This document shows, piece after piece, positions 35,392 to 42,969 of a DNA stretch of 64,000 bases. The position numbers and the translations under genes were made by a program. The notes below the pieces were generated by a model. The model did no database searches. It saw nothing but the letters and a program-made list of their open reading frames with translations, and was not told the DNA's origin. Source of the DNA: an uncultured Leifsonia sp. GTDB taxonomy: Bacteria; Actinomycetota; Actinomycetes; Actinomycetales; Microbacteriaceae. Positions within the stretch are counted from its first letter, which is position 1, and every line of letters starts with the position of its first letter. The stretch lies in contig NZ_CAMFLC010000015.1 of NCBI RefSeq assembly GCF_945957465.1, forward strand, positions 1 to 64,000, read 5' to 3'.

Positions 35392-36596
35392 GGAACGAGC
35401 TCCTCGTAGAGCGCGGAGAGCTGCTCGACGCGTGCGCTCCACAGGTGCGTGCGCTCGGCGTGCTCGCGTGCTGCGGCGCCCATCCGGCGCCGCAGAGCGG
35501 GATCCTCGACCAGCTTCCGGATCGCGGCCGCGCAGTCGCTCGCCAGCTGAGCGGGTGACTCGGCGTCCAGCCGGAACGCGCACGAGTCGTCCACATTGGC
35601 CCCGGGGCCGCCGCGGCGGCAGACGACGAGCGGAAGGCCGTACGCCATGGCCTCCAGGCTCACGTTGCCGCCGGGCTCGCGATAGCTGGGGAAGACGAAC
35701 ACGTCCGCGCGCTCGTAGAAGCCGTCGACCTCGGCGCGGGGACGCGCGCCGTGGAAGGTCACCCGGTCCCGCAGGCCGAGCTCCGCCGTGAGCGCCTCGC
35801 ACGCCGCGCGGTCGTTGCCGTCGCCCACCACATCGAGGACCACGTCGAGGTCGCATATCAGGCCCATCGCGCGGATGACGTCGCGCAGGCCTTTCGTCCT
35901 GATCGTCCGCCCGACGTGCAGCAGCCGCACGGGACCGGTGCGACCGGAACGATCGATGGGCGGCTGGACGGCGTGGATCGCGGTCTCGCTCATCACCTCG
36001 AACCGCTTCACCGAGAGGCCGGCCAGGAGCTCGCGCGCATAGGGGGCGACGCCGATCACGCAGTCCGCGGCCTCGTACGTGCGGCGGAGCAGCGGGTCGT
36101 GGCGCATCCGCCAGCCGTCGAGCGCGCGCAGCCGCTGGTACCAGGGCGTCGCGCCCTCCTCCGCGGCGAACGCGGGCGGGGAGGTCAGGCTGCCTCCGAC
36201 CGGACCGATGACGAACGGGAGGCCCAGCCCGGCCGCCGGCGAGGGGTAGCGCATGGCGACGGGAACCACCTGGTGGGCGATGTCGAAGCCGTCGCCCGCG
36301 GCGAGCCTCCGCTTCAGCCAGCGGCGCGCCCGCACCTGGAACGGGAGGTAGCCGGGCTGCATCAGACTGTTGAGCCGTTCGAGGCGGCCGACGCCCGGGG
36401 GCTCCTGCCACTCGACCACCTCGACATCGGGCAGCTGCTCGGACGGAGGCCGGTGCCCGCGCTTGTAGGTCGTCAGGAGCGTCAGGTCGAAACGTTCCGC
36501 GAGGAGCGACGCCCACTGGAAGGCCACCCAGGACTCGCCCACGTCGTCACCGTCGCACGCCGGTGCGACCAGCAGGACCTTCTTCGGCTCGCCCAT
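35379..36596 (-). CDS. GT4 family glycosyltransferase
   Basis: A 405-residue GT-B glycosyltransferase. KVLLVAPACDGDDVGESW starts the N-terminal domain; PFVIGPVGGS is typical of enzymes active on mannose or N-acetylglucosamine acceptors. The donor domain shows RLLHVGRTIRTKGLRDVIRAM, VVGDGND and VTFHGARPRAEVDGFYERADVFVFPS, then REPGGNVSLEAMAYGLPLVVC. This carries a Gly/Asn variant of the usual Glu-x7-Glu (the second Glu is kept). It is the last gene of a minus-strand EPS operon that starts near 39657. Confidence 0.9.
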   Translation of the reverse strand: MGEPKKVLLVAPACDGDDVGESWVAFQWASLLAERFDLTLLTTYKRGHRPPSEQLPDVEVVEWQEPPGVGRLERLNSLMQPGYLPFQVRARRWLKRRLAAGDGFDIAHQVVPVAMRYPSPAAGLGLPFVIGPVGGSLTSPPAFAAEEGATPWYQRLRALDGWRMRHDPLLRRTYEAADCVIGVAPYARELLAGLSVKRFEVMSETAIHAVQPPIDRSGRTGPVRLLHVGRTIRTKGLRDVIRAMGLICDLDVVLDVVGDGNDRAACEALTAELGLRDRVTFHGARPRAEVDGFYERADVFVFPSYREPGGNVSLEAMAYGLPLVVCRRGGPGANVDDSCAFRLDAESPAQLASDCAAAIRKLVEDPALRRRMGAAAREHAERTHLWSARVEQLSALYEELVPQPA

Positions 36597-36599
36597 GGG

Positions 36600-37508
36600 T
36601 CAGCGGGGGATCAGGGTGCGGTTCGCGCCGAGCGCTGGCGGCCGTCGGGACGGCTGCAGCAGGGCCCGCGCGGTCGGCCACGACTTGTCGTGGCCGAGCA
36701 GCGCCCGGCGCAGCTCGACCAGCACCGTCAGTGCGAAGTACACGCTCGCGAGCGCTGTGCCGCGGCGACGGCGATAGAGCCGCACCCGGTTGAGGATCTT
36801 CATGGTGTGCGTCGTCGAGCTCTCGCCTGAGCCGCCTCCGATGTGCATCGCGCCGGCGTCGGGGGTGTAGACGGTCGCCCAGCCCGCGTCCTTGGCGCGC
36901 AGGCTGAAGTCCGTCTCCTCCGAGTAGAGGAAGTACGTCTCGTCCAGGCCGTTCATCTCGCGGAAGCACTCGGCCCTCACCAGGAGGATCGCGCCGACCG
37001 CCCACTCCACCTCGTGCTCGGTCTCGTACTCCTTCGGGTCCTCGATGCGCTCGGTGAACACCGGGAGGCCGGTGAAGCTCAGGCCGCCGACGCGCGCCAT
37101 CGTGGGGCCGCGCCGCAGGGTGGGCGAGAGGCTGCCGTCGGCCTCGCGCACGCGCGGTGCGACGATCCCGATCCCCGGCTTGCGAACCACCGCGAGCATG
37201 CGCGGGACGCACTCCGGATCGAGGGTCGCGTCGGGGTTCAGGATCAGGATCGTCTCCGCGTCCGGCGAGGCCTCCACCGCGGTGTTCATGCCCGCCGCGT
37301 AGCCGCGGTTGGTGGAGTGGACCACCGTGCAGTCGGTGCGGCGCGCCAGCAGCTCCAGCGTTCCGTCGGTGGAGCCGTTGTCGACGACGACGACGGAGTA
37401 CGACACGTCGCCGGCCGCGGCGGGGATGCTGTCGAGCAGCGCGTCGATGTGGTCTTCACTGTTGTAGGTCACGACCACGGCAGCGACGTCCACGTGCATG
37501 GCGGTCAT
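36600..37508 (-). CDS. GT2 family (rhamnosyltransferase-like) glycosyltransferase
   Basis: A 302-residue GT-A inverting glycosyltransferase of the WbbL/RfbN type. VAAVVVTYNSEDHIDALLDS is followed by VVVDNGSTDGT. LILNPDATLDPE contains the DxD-like metal site, and GAILLVRAECFREMNGLDETYFLYSEETDFSLRAKDAGW contains the catalytic acid region. The C-terminal tail is basic and probably membrane-associated. The start ATGA overlaps the stop of the upstream Wzy-like gene. Only 3 nt separate its stop from the next gene start. Confidence 0.93.
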   Translation of the reverse strand: MTAMHVDVAAVVVTYNSEDHIDALLDSIPAAAGDVSYSVVVVDNGSTDGTLELLARRTDCTVVHSTNRGYAAGMNTAVEASPDAETILILNPDATLDPECVPRMLAVVRKPGIGIVAPRVREADGSLSPTLRRGPTMARVGGLSFTGLPVFTERIEDPKEYETEHEVEWAVGAILLVRAECFREMNGLDETYFLYSEETDFSLRAKDAGWATVYTPDAGAMHIGGGSGESSTTHTMKILNRVRLYRRRRGTALASVYFALTVLVELRRALLGHDKSWPTARALLQPSRRPPALGANRTLIPR

Positions 37509-38827
37509 CCTACTAGCGGGACGAACGGCATGGCCGAGCCGCGTTCGATGCGCCGCAGCGCACCCGCCAGGCCGAGGATGAGGAAGAGCGTCCCCATCGT
37601 CATGGGGAACGCGAAGGCGTCGAACGTGAACAGGCAGACGAATCCGGTCGCGATCGACGCGGCCAGCGCGATCGCCAGGTCTCTGGTCGCTTCGTCGCGC
37701 TGCCGGATGCGCAGCCGCAGCGACGTCACCAGTGCGGTGGTGCCGAGCGCGATGAAGGCGGCCGTGCCGACGATACCCACGGTGACCAGGAGCAGAAGGT
37801 ACTGGTTGTCGAAGATGCGGTAGATCGGCAGGAACGTTCCGAGGCCGCGTCCGAACACGGGTCTTCGGAGCAGGAACTCCTCCGCGAGCGAATAGCTGTC
37901 GGTGCGCGAGGCGATGCTCGGGTCGTTGGCGGCTCCGGCGAAGAGCCCGATGATCGACGTGAACAGGTTGGGTGTGACGACGCTCATGGCTGCGACACCG
38001 ACGGCGACCACGCCGAGCATGCGCAGCCGTCGCGTCCTCCGCCAGCCGATCAGGCACACCAGGAAGCCGACCGCCGCGCCCAGGTAGGCGGATCGCGACG
38101 ACGTGAGCGGAACGACGGCCGCCACGGCCACGGCCGGCAGCCAGCGGACGAGGAGGGGGCGGTGCTTCTGGTTGAACCCGACGTAGAGGGCGAGCGGGAG
38201 GATCATCGTGATCAGCGTCCCGTACTCGATCGGATGGGTCGCCGTGCCCGCCGGCCGGGGGAAGCCGCCGCGCGCGTTCAGGGAGTAGCCGGCCGAACCG
38301 GTGAGTCCGGGGATGGAGAGCTTGTCGACCCAGATCTGCCGCGTGAGCACCTGGAAGATCCCGAGCAGCGCGATGATGGCGCCGCACACGCAGAGCCGCC
38401 AGATCAGCGTCTCGAGCCGCGAGCGATCCGGCACGTTGTCGTGGGTCAGCAGCAGCGTTCCGCTCCACGACGCCAACGCCAGCAGGGCCACGTCTCCCGG
38501 GCTGATCTCGGCGGGGGCCATCGGCCCCGACATGGCGAGGACATAGCTGATCCCCACGCAGACCAGGAAGATCCCCAGGGCGATCCGGATGGGCTGGGGC
38601 GTGGTCATCCCGCCCCTCCCGGACCCCAGGCGGAAGAACACCCACAGCACCAGGCTGCCCAGCCCGAACAGCATGGACGGTGCGCCGGCGCTGCCCAGGG
38701 GGCCGAAGACGAGCCGGGTGGGGACGAAGAGGAGCAGGGCGACGTAGATCGTCAGCCAGCCGACGGCGTCGACCACGGGGCTCGGTATCGCCAGCCGGGT
38801 CTCCGGCGGGGCGAGCCGTGTCGTCAA
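37505..38827 (-). CDS. Wzy/O-antigen-ligase-like polymerase
   Basis: A 440-residue polytopic membrane protein with about 10 to 12 hydrophobic segments and a large extracytoplasmic loop near 165-215. It contains LTSSRSAYLGAAVGFLV, a common Wzy_C-like motif with Ser/Arg in a conserved position, and RPVFGRGLGTFLPIY after a long loop. It is the best candidate for the EPS polymerase, linking repeat units delivered by the flippase at 24976-26478; a ligase role is the alternative. Four-base overlaps connect it to the GT2 and Wzz-like genes on both sides. Confidence 0.85.
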   Translation of the reverse strand: MTTRLAPPETRLAIPSPVVDAVGWLTIYVALLLFVPTRLVFGPLGSAGAPSMLFGLGSLVLWVFFRLGSGRGGMTTPQPIRIALGIFLVCVGISYVLAMSGPMAPAEISPGDVALLALASWSGTLLLTHDNVPDRSRLETLIWRLCVCGAIIALLGIFQVLTRQIWVDKLSIPGLTGSAGYSLNARGGFPRPAGTATHPIEYGTLITMILPLALYVGFNQKHRPLLVRWLPAVAVAAVVPLTSSRSAYLGAAVGFLVCLIGWRRTRRLRMLGVVAVGVAAMSVVTPNLFTSIIGLFAGAANDPSIASRTDSYSLAEEFLLRRPVFGRGLGTFLPIYRIFDNQYLLLLVTVGIVGTAAFIALGTTALVTSLRLRIRQRDEATRDLAIALAASIATGFVCLFTFDAFAFPMTMGTLFLILGLAGALRRIERGSAMPFVPLVG

Positions 38828-39657
38828 GGCTCCCGCCCGGACTCGGCGGGGGCGCGTCCGGAGAGCTGGGAGACCATCTCGTTCGCCAGGTGGGCGTTCT
38901 CGTCCGCCGGGTGGGCGTCGGCGGGCCCATCGGTCGCCACCGGGGTGGGCGGCGCCGGCTCCCGCGCGCCGCGCCGGGGTCGCTTCGGGTGCGCGGTCTC
39001 CGTGGCCGCGGCCGGTGCGGCGACCTCGGTGTCATCGTGTTCCCGGCGCGCCTGCCTGCGCGCCTTCCTGCTGGCCAGGAGTCCGTCGAGCGCGAAGGCG
39101 ACGATCCCGGTCAGCAGCAGCCCGATGACGACCGCGGCGATGACGATCCGGATCGTGCCCGAATAGTCGGCCTTCGCTTTGCTGTCGATGGTCAGCGGCA
39201 TCGACGTGATGATGGCGTCGGCCGGCGCCGACACCTGCGTCTGCAGCCTGTCCAGCACCACGGGGACCTGCTCGGTCACATAGTCGAGCGCCTTGAGCGC
39301 TCCCGCCGACGACTTGTCGGTGACATCGACCTCGATGATCGGGCCGCGGGCCGAGGTGTTGATCAAGACCTGGTACCGAGCGGTCGGCGCCTCCGCCTTG
39401 ACATGGGCCTGCGCCGACGAGCCCGAGAAGTAGGCCACGAGGATCCCCGCCGGCTGGTCCAGGTCGGAGAGCGCCAGGAACGGGTTGCCGCCCGGGCCGA
39501 TGGCGGTCTTGGAGGGGAGCAGGAGGATCAGGCCGCTGGCGGTGTAGTTCGGCGGCGTGATGCGATACGCGCCGACCGCCAAGCCGGCCGTGATGAGGAG
39601 CCCGGCGACCAGGACGTACCATCGTCGGCCGAGAGCGCGGAGGACGTCTCGTGTCAC
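38824..39657 (-). CDS. Wzz-like polysaccharide chain-length protein
   Basis: A 277-residue membrane protein with two transmembrane helices (about 14-32 and 170-192) flanking an extracytoplasmic domain. This is the arrangement of Wzz/capsular chain-length regulators. YTASGLILLLPSKTA lies after the first helix, as in family members. The cytoplasmic C-terminal tail (about 80 residues) is Lys/Arg/Ala/Pro-rich with no tyrosine-kinase domain or tyrosine cluster. It heads the minus-strand operon that includes the polymerase. Divergent from a second Wzz-like gene at 39736. Confidence 0.8.
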   Translation of the reverse strand: MTRDVLRALGRRWYVLVAGLLITAGLAVGAYRITPPNYTASGLILLLPSKTAIGPGGNPFLALSDLDQPAGILVAYFSGSSAQAHVKAEAPTARYQVLINTSARGPIIEVDVTDKSSAGALKALDYVTEQVPVVLDRLQTQVSAPADAIITSMPLTIDSKAKADYSGTIRIVIAAVVIGLLLTGIVAFALDGLLASRKARRQARREHDDTEVAAPAAATETAHPKRPRRGAREPAPPTPVATDGPADAHPADENAHLANEMVSQLSGRAPAESGREP

Positions 39658-39735
39658 TGTGTTCCCCCCTCAGAGCGGAGCCGCCACGACTGGCTGGCGT
39701 AGCGAGTCACGAGTTAGTCTAAACGAGGGACACTC
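39658..39735. promoter_or_regulatory. Divergent promoter region between two Wzz-like genes
   Basis: A 78-bp gap separates two outward-facing chain-length genes, so promoters for both must lie here or nearby. GAGGGA lies 5 nt before ATG 39736 as its ribosome-binding site. The text GAGTTAGTCTAAAC near 39711-39724 is the only AT-enriched part. No confident -35/-10 pair is visible. Confidence 0.5.
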
Positions 39736-40392
39736 ATGACTCTCTGGGATTTTTTCGCCGCTTGTCTCCGACGATGGCCGATCGTGCTCGTGGGAGTCGT
39801 TTGCACTGGGCTGGCGGCGTTCGCGCTGCTGAGCGACAAGGGCGTCTATTACACGCGCACGCAGATCGTCTTCCTGGCGCCGAGCAGCTCGTACTACCCC
39901 AACACCCTCGCGACGCAGTCCGAGGACATCATCGACACGGCCGGGGTCGTGGCCAAACGCATCACGGGTCCAGGGCCGGTGACCAAGTTCGCCTCCCCGG
40001 ATGTGACGCTCATCGGCCGGGGCATCCGGGACGGGTGGTCGCTGACGCTGCCCGACACCGGCGGCCAGTGGGGCACCAACTTCCAGAGCCAGATCCTCTA
40101 CCTCGAGATCGTGGCGCCCGACCGGGCGACCGTCCTCGAACGGCAGACGACGCTCCTCAAGCGGGTGCAGGACGAGCTGGACGCGCTGCAGCGCGAGCGG
40201 GGCGTCGAGCCGATCAACGACATCACCGTCCAGGCCGCGCCCCGGTCCACGGTGATCTACCACGTCGGTGGCAGCAAGCCCCGCGCCCTCGGGATGACGG
40301 CGGCGCTCGGGGTGGGCATCACCGCGGCCGCCGTCGTGCTGGCGGAACGGCTCGGGCGTCGGCGCCCGCGCCCGCTGCGGCTGTTCCGCTGA
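39736..40392 (+). CDS. Second Wzz-like chain-length protein
   Basis: A 218-residue protein with an N-terminal helix (about 13-31), an extracytoplasmic domain and a C-terminal helix (about 188-205) ending in a short basic tail. FFAACLRRWPIVLVG at the start resembles the Wzz N-terminus, and TRTQIVFLAP parallels the first Wzz-like protein after its helix. A coiled segment (about 130-160, ERQTTLLKRVQDELDALQRE) fits the family's long helices. It may form a mixed complex with the protein encoded by the divergent neighbour. Confidence 0.75.
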   Translation: MTLWDFFAACLRRWPIVLVGVVCTGLAAFALLSDKGVYYTRTQIVFLAPSSSYYPNTLATQSEDIIDTAGVVAKRITGPGPVTKFASPDVTLIGRGIRDGWSLTLPDTGGQWGTNFQSQILYLEIVAPDRATVLERQTTLLKRVQDELDALQRERGVEPINDITVQAAPRSTVIYHVGGSKPRALGMTAALGVGITAAAVVLAERLGRRRPRPLRLFR

Positions 40393-40400
40393 CGGCGCGG

Positions 40401-41051
40401 TCAGCGGCGGCGCTTGTACGAGCTCGAAGCGAACGCGCGCAGATCGGCCGGCCCGGGGCGATGGTCGACCATGTGACGCACGGAGGCGACCGTGTCGCGC
40501 GCGGTGACGCTGTACCGCGGCTGGAGCCACGTCGTCGCGCGGGTGGGGTAGCGATCGCTGGTGAAGACCGTCCGGTATCCGTGCTCCCGCAGCCGGGCGA
40601 GCGATGCCCGGTCGTAGCGGCCGAGCGGGAGCGCCGCCTCCTCGATCGGGCCTCCGCTCGCCTCCGCGAGGATTTCCCTCGCCTCCACGAACTCGCGGTG
40701 CTGCTCGGCGGGCGACAGGTTGCGCCAGGGCACGTGCGCCCAGCCGTGTGTTCCGACGCCCATCCCGGCGGAGCGCAATGACCGCAGGTCGTCGGGACCC
40801 AGGCTCGCGGCCTCCTCGAGTCGGCCGGCGAGCGGGAAGAAGGTCGCCTGCATGCCCCGTTCGAGGAGCGCGGGGAGGCCGACGTCGATGTCCGAGGAGT
40901 TCCCGTCGTCGAAGCTGATCCGCACATCGGGGCGGCCGCGGAGCTCGTCCAGGACGGCGAGGAACAGCTCGCGACTGATCCAGTAGTTCGCCCCGCCGGG
41001 TTCTCGTTCCTCCCCCGCGCCGATCCCGTGGAAGCAGATGTTGATCCTCAT
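40401..41051 (-). CDS. NodB-type polysaccharide deacetylase
   Basis: A 216-residue metal-dependent deacetylase. RISFDDGNSSD carries the Asp pair of motif 1. THGWAHVPW gives the His-x3-His zinc ligands of motif 2, and LPLGRYD resembles motif 3. No signal peptide is seen, so the enzyme may act in the cytoplasm or on lipid-linked sugars at the inner membrane face. Its substrate could be an N-acetylated EPS sugar. The start overlaps the stop of the upstream GT2 gene by four bases. Confidence 0.87.
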   Translation of the reverse strand: MRINICFHGIGAGEEREPGGANYWISRELFLAVLDELRGRPDVRISFDDGNSSDIDVGLPALLERGMQATFFPLAGRLEEAASLGPDDLRSLRSAGMGVGTHGWAHVPWRNLSPAEQHREFVEAREILAEASGGPIEEAALPLGRYDRASLARLREHGYRTVFTSDRYPTRATTWLQPRYSVTARDTVASVRHMVDHRPGPADLRAFASSSYKRRR

Positions 41052-41917
41052 GCGGCTCCTCGTCGGTCGCCGGTCGCGGTGCCGTTCCGGGTGCTGTCGT
41101 CGCGCCCCCAGCCGCCGCCGCTGGAGGCGGCGCGGCGGGCACGCAGAGCGGCGACCACGGTGATCGCGACGTAGGGCACCGCCGCGAAGGCGAGCCGAGG
41201 GTGCGGGACGACCACGTCGGTGAACCACGCCCAGCGCCTCGCCGGCCGGACCGGCGCGCCGGTCGCGGCGCCGTCGGCACGCAGCTGGGCGTTGCCGCGC
41301 CGCACGCGCTCGAGGCGCGCGAGCAGTGCGCGCGTGGTGCGCGGCGCTTCGACCACGACCTCGACCTCCGGAACCACGACGCGTTCGGCCTCCGAGTAGA
41401 GGGAGTCCACGAACAGGTCGTCGGCGATCCGGTCGGGCAACGCGGTGAACCGCGCGCGGCCCTCTTCGGACAGCGTGATCACACCGCGACCGAACAGCCC
41501 GGAGCGGAATGCCGGCAGCCGCTCGTTGATGGAGAAGTAGGCGCGCACCGGCCAGGGGCGCCCTGCGGTGTCGAGTCGCCGCCGCGGGACGGCCGCGAGC
41601 CGGCCCGGAGCATCGGACAGCCGCGCGACGAGTGCTCCGACCGCGTGCGGGGGGAGCACGATGTCCGCGTCCAGGTAGATGCGCGGGAACGAGGTGGCGA
41701 CGGCGTCGCCCGCGTTGAGCGCTGCCGCCTTGCCCGGCTCGGGGCGGTCGACGACGACGGCTCCGCCTCGGCGGGCGATGTCGGCCGTCCGGTCCGTGCA
41801 GCCGTTGGCGCTCACCACGATCTCCAGCGTTCCGCCGATGTCCTGAGCGGCCAGCGCGTCGAGGCACGCGCCGATCACCTGCTCCTCGTTGTGAGCGGCG
41901 ATCACGACGCTCGGCAT
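41048..41917 (-). CDS. GT2 family glycosyltransferase
   Basis: A 289-residue GT-A enzyme. PSVVIAAHNEEQVIGACLDAL and EIVVSANGCTDRTADIARR start the nucleotide-binding half. RIYLDADIVLP holds the DxD metal-binding motif. ALPDRIADDLFVDSLYSEAER contains an EDLF-like region near the catalytic base. A single hydrophobic helix (about 240-260) near the C-terminus suggests membrane attachment. ATG 41917 is preferred to GTG 41932 because a GAGGGGG ribosome-binding site falls between them. Confidence 0.87.
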   Translation of the reverse strand: MPSVVIAAHNEEQVIGACLDALAAQDIGGTLEIVVSANGCTDRTADIARRGGAVVVDRPEPGKAAALNAGDAVATSFPRIYLDADIVLPPHAVGALVARLSDAPGRLAAVPRRRLDTAGRPWPVRAYFSINERLPAFRSGLFGRGVITLSEEGRARFTALPDRIADDLFVDSLYSEAERVVVPEVEVVVEAPRTTRALLARLERVRRGNAQLRADGAATGAPVRPARRWAWFTDVVVPHPRLAFAAVPYVAITVVAALRARRAASSGGGWGRDDSTRNGTATGDRRGAA

Positions 41918-42030
41918 CGGCAACCCCCTCACGTTGTCCTGCGACGTCGATGCTGATGGCTCGGCTCAGCGTAGCGGCAAATGCACGCATTCTGCTCGGG
42001 TGAGCCGTCGCGACCGCGACCGGCGCTAAG

Positions 42031-42912
42031 GTGTTCGTCGTGGAGGCAGGCGGAGCACCCCAGGTTCGGCCGATCTCTGCCGACGACGCGCTCCCGGTCG
42101 CCCGCTTCCTCCACAGCAACCTGAACGCGCGGGTGTCCGTCGACGGCTGGGCGCGGCTGCTCCTCCCGCCCTGGGACGACGGCGCCGTGCCGAACCGGGG
42201 CTTCCAGCTCGTTCACGACGAGACGATCGTGGGCGCCTACGTCGCCGTCTACTCGCGGCGCGAGTTCGGGGGCGAGCCCCGGGACGTGTGCAATCTCGCG
42301 GCCTTCTGCGTCCTGGAGGAGCACCGCGCACACAGCGTCCGGCTCATCCGGGCACTGCTCGGACAGCGCGGGTACGTGTTCACCGACTTCTCGCCGAGCG
42401 GCAACGTCGTGGCGATGAACGAGCGACTGGGTTTCCGGCACGTCGACACGGCGGGGCGCCTGGTGGTCAACCTGCCGCGGCCGGGCCGGAGCGCCGCCCG
42501 GGTGAGCGACGATCCGGAGGACCTGGAGCGGCGGCTCGAGGGCCGTGACGCTCAGGCGTACCGTGACCACCGAGCGACCGCCGCCGCTCGCCACGTGCTC
42601 GTCGAGGCCGACGGCGCCTACGCGTACCTGGTCTATCGGCGCGAGCGGCGCAAGCGCCTGCCGCTGTTCGCGGTCCCCCTCTACGCCGGAGGCGACCGCG
42701 CACTGCTGCAGAGGAGCTGGCCGCTCGTGGGCGCCCATCTTCTCCGCCGCGGGCTCCCCGTCACGCTCGCCGAACGCCGGGTGGTCGGCTTCGCTCCGCC
42801 GGGCCCGGGCCGCGCCCTCGCGAGCAACCGGCCCAAGATGTTCCGGGGAGCCGACGTCGATCCGGCGTCCCTCGACTACCTCTACAGCGAGCTGACGCTC
42901 GTGCAGTGGTGA
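42031..42912 (+). CDS. GNAT-like acyltransferase in EPS locus
   Basis: A 293-residue protein whose first 150 residues look like a GNAT acetyltransferase: VRPISADDALPVARFLHSN at the start, VGAYVAVYSRRE, CVLEEHRAHSVRLIRALLG in the cofactor-binding position and GNVVAMNERLGFRHV at the end. The C-terminal half has no recognised family. It may acylate an EPS sugar or a peptide. GTG 42031 is used; GTG 42040 is equally possible. It stands alone on the plus strand and converges on a terminator. Confidence 0.65.
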   Translation: MFVVEAGGAPQVRPISADDALPVARFLHSNLNARVSVDGWARLLLPPWDDGAVPNRGFQLVHDETIVGAYVAVYSRREFGGEPRDVCNLAAFCVLEEHRAHSVRLIRALLGQRGYVFTDFSPSGNVVAMNERLGFRHVDTAGRLVVNLPRPGRSAARVSDDPEDLERRLEGRDAQAYRDHRATAAARHVLVEADGAYAYLVYRRERRKRLPLFAVPLYAGGDRALLQRSWPLVGAHLLRRGLPVTLAERRVVGFAPPGPGRALASNRPKMFRGADVDPASLDYLYSELTLVQW

Positions 42913-42918
42913 GACGCG

Positions 42919-42952
42919 AACGGGAGGCCTCCTCGAAGGAGACCTCCCGTCT
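42919..42952. terminator. Bidirectional terminator between convergent genes
   Basis: ACGGGAGG-C-CTCCT pairs with AGGAG-A-CCTCCCGT around a short CGA loop (one mismatch in the stem). It lies between the GNAT-like gene and the DUF4082/beta-helix gene, starting 7 nt after the former's stop. Confidence 0.8.
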
Positions 42953-42969
42953 GTGTGTGCGTCGCCGGC

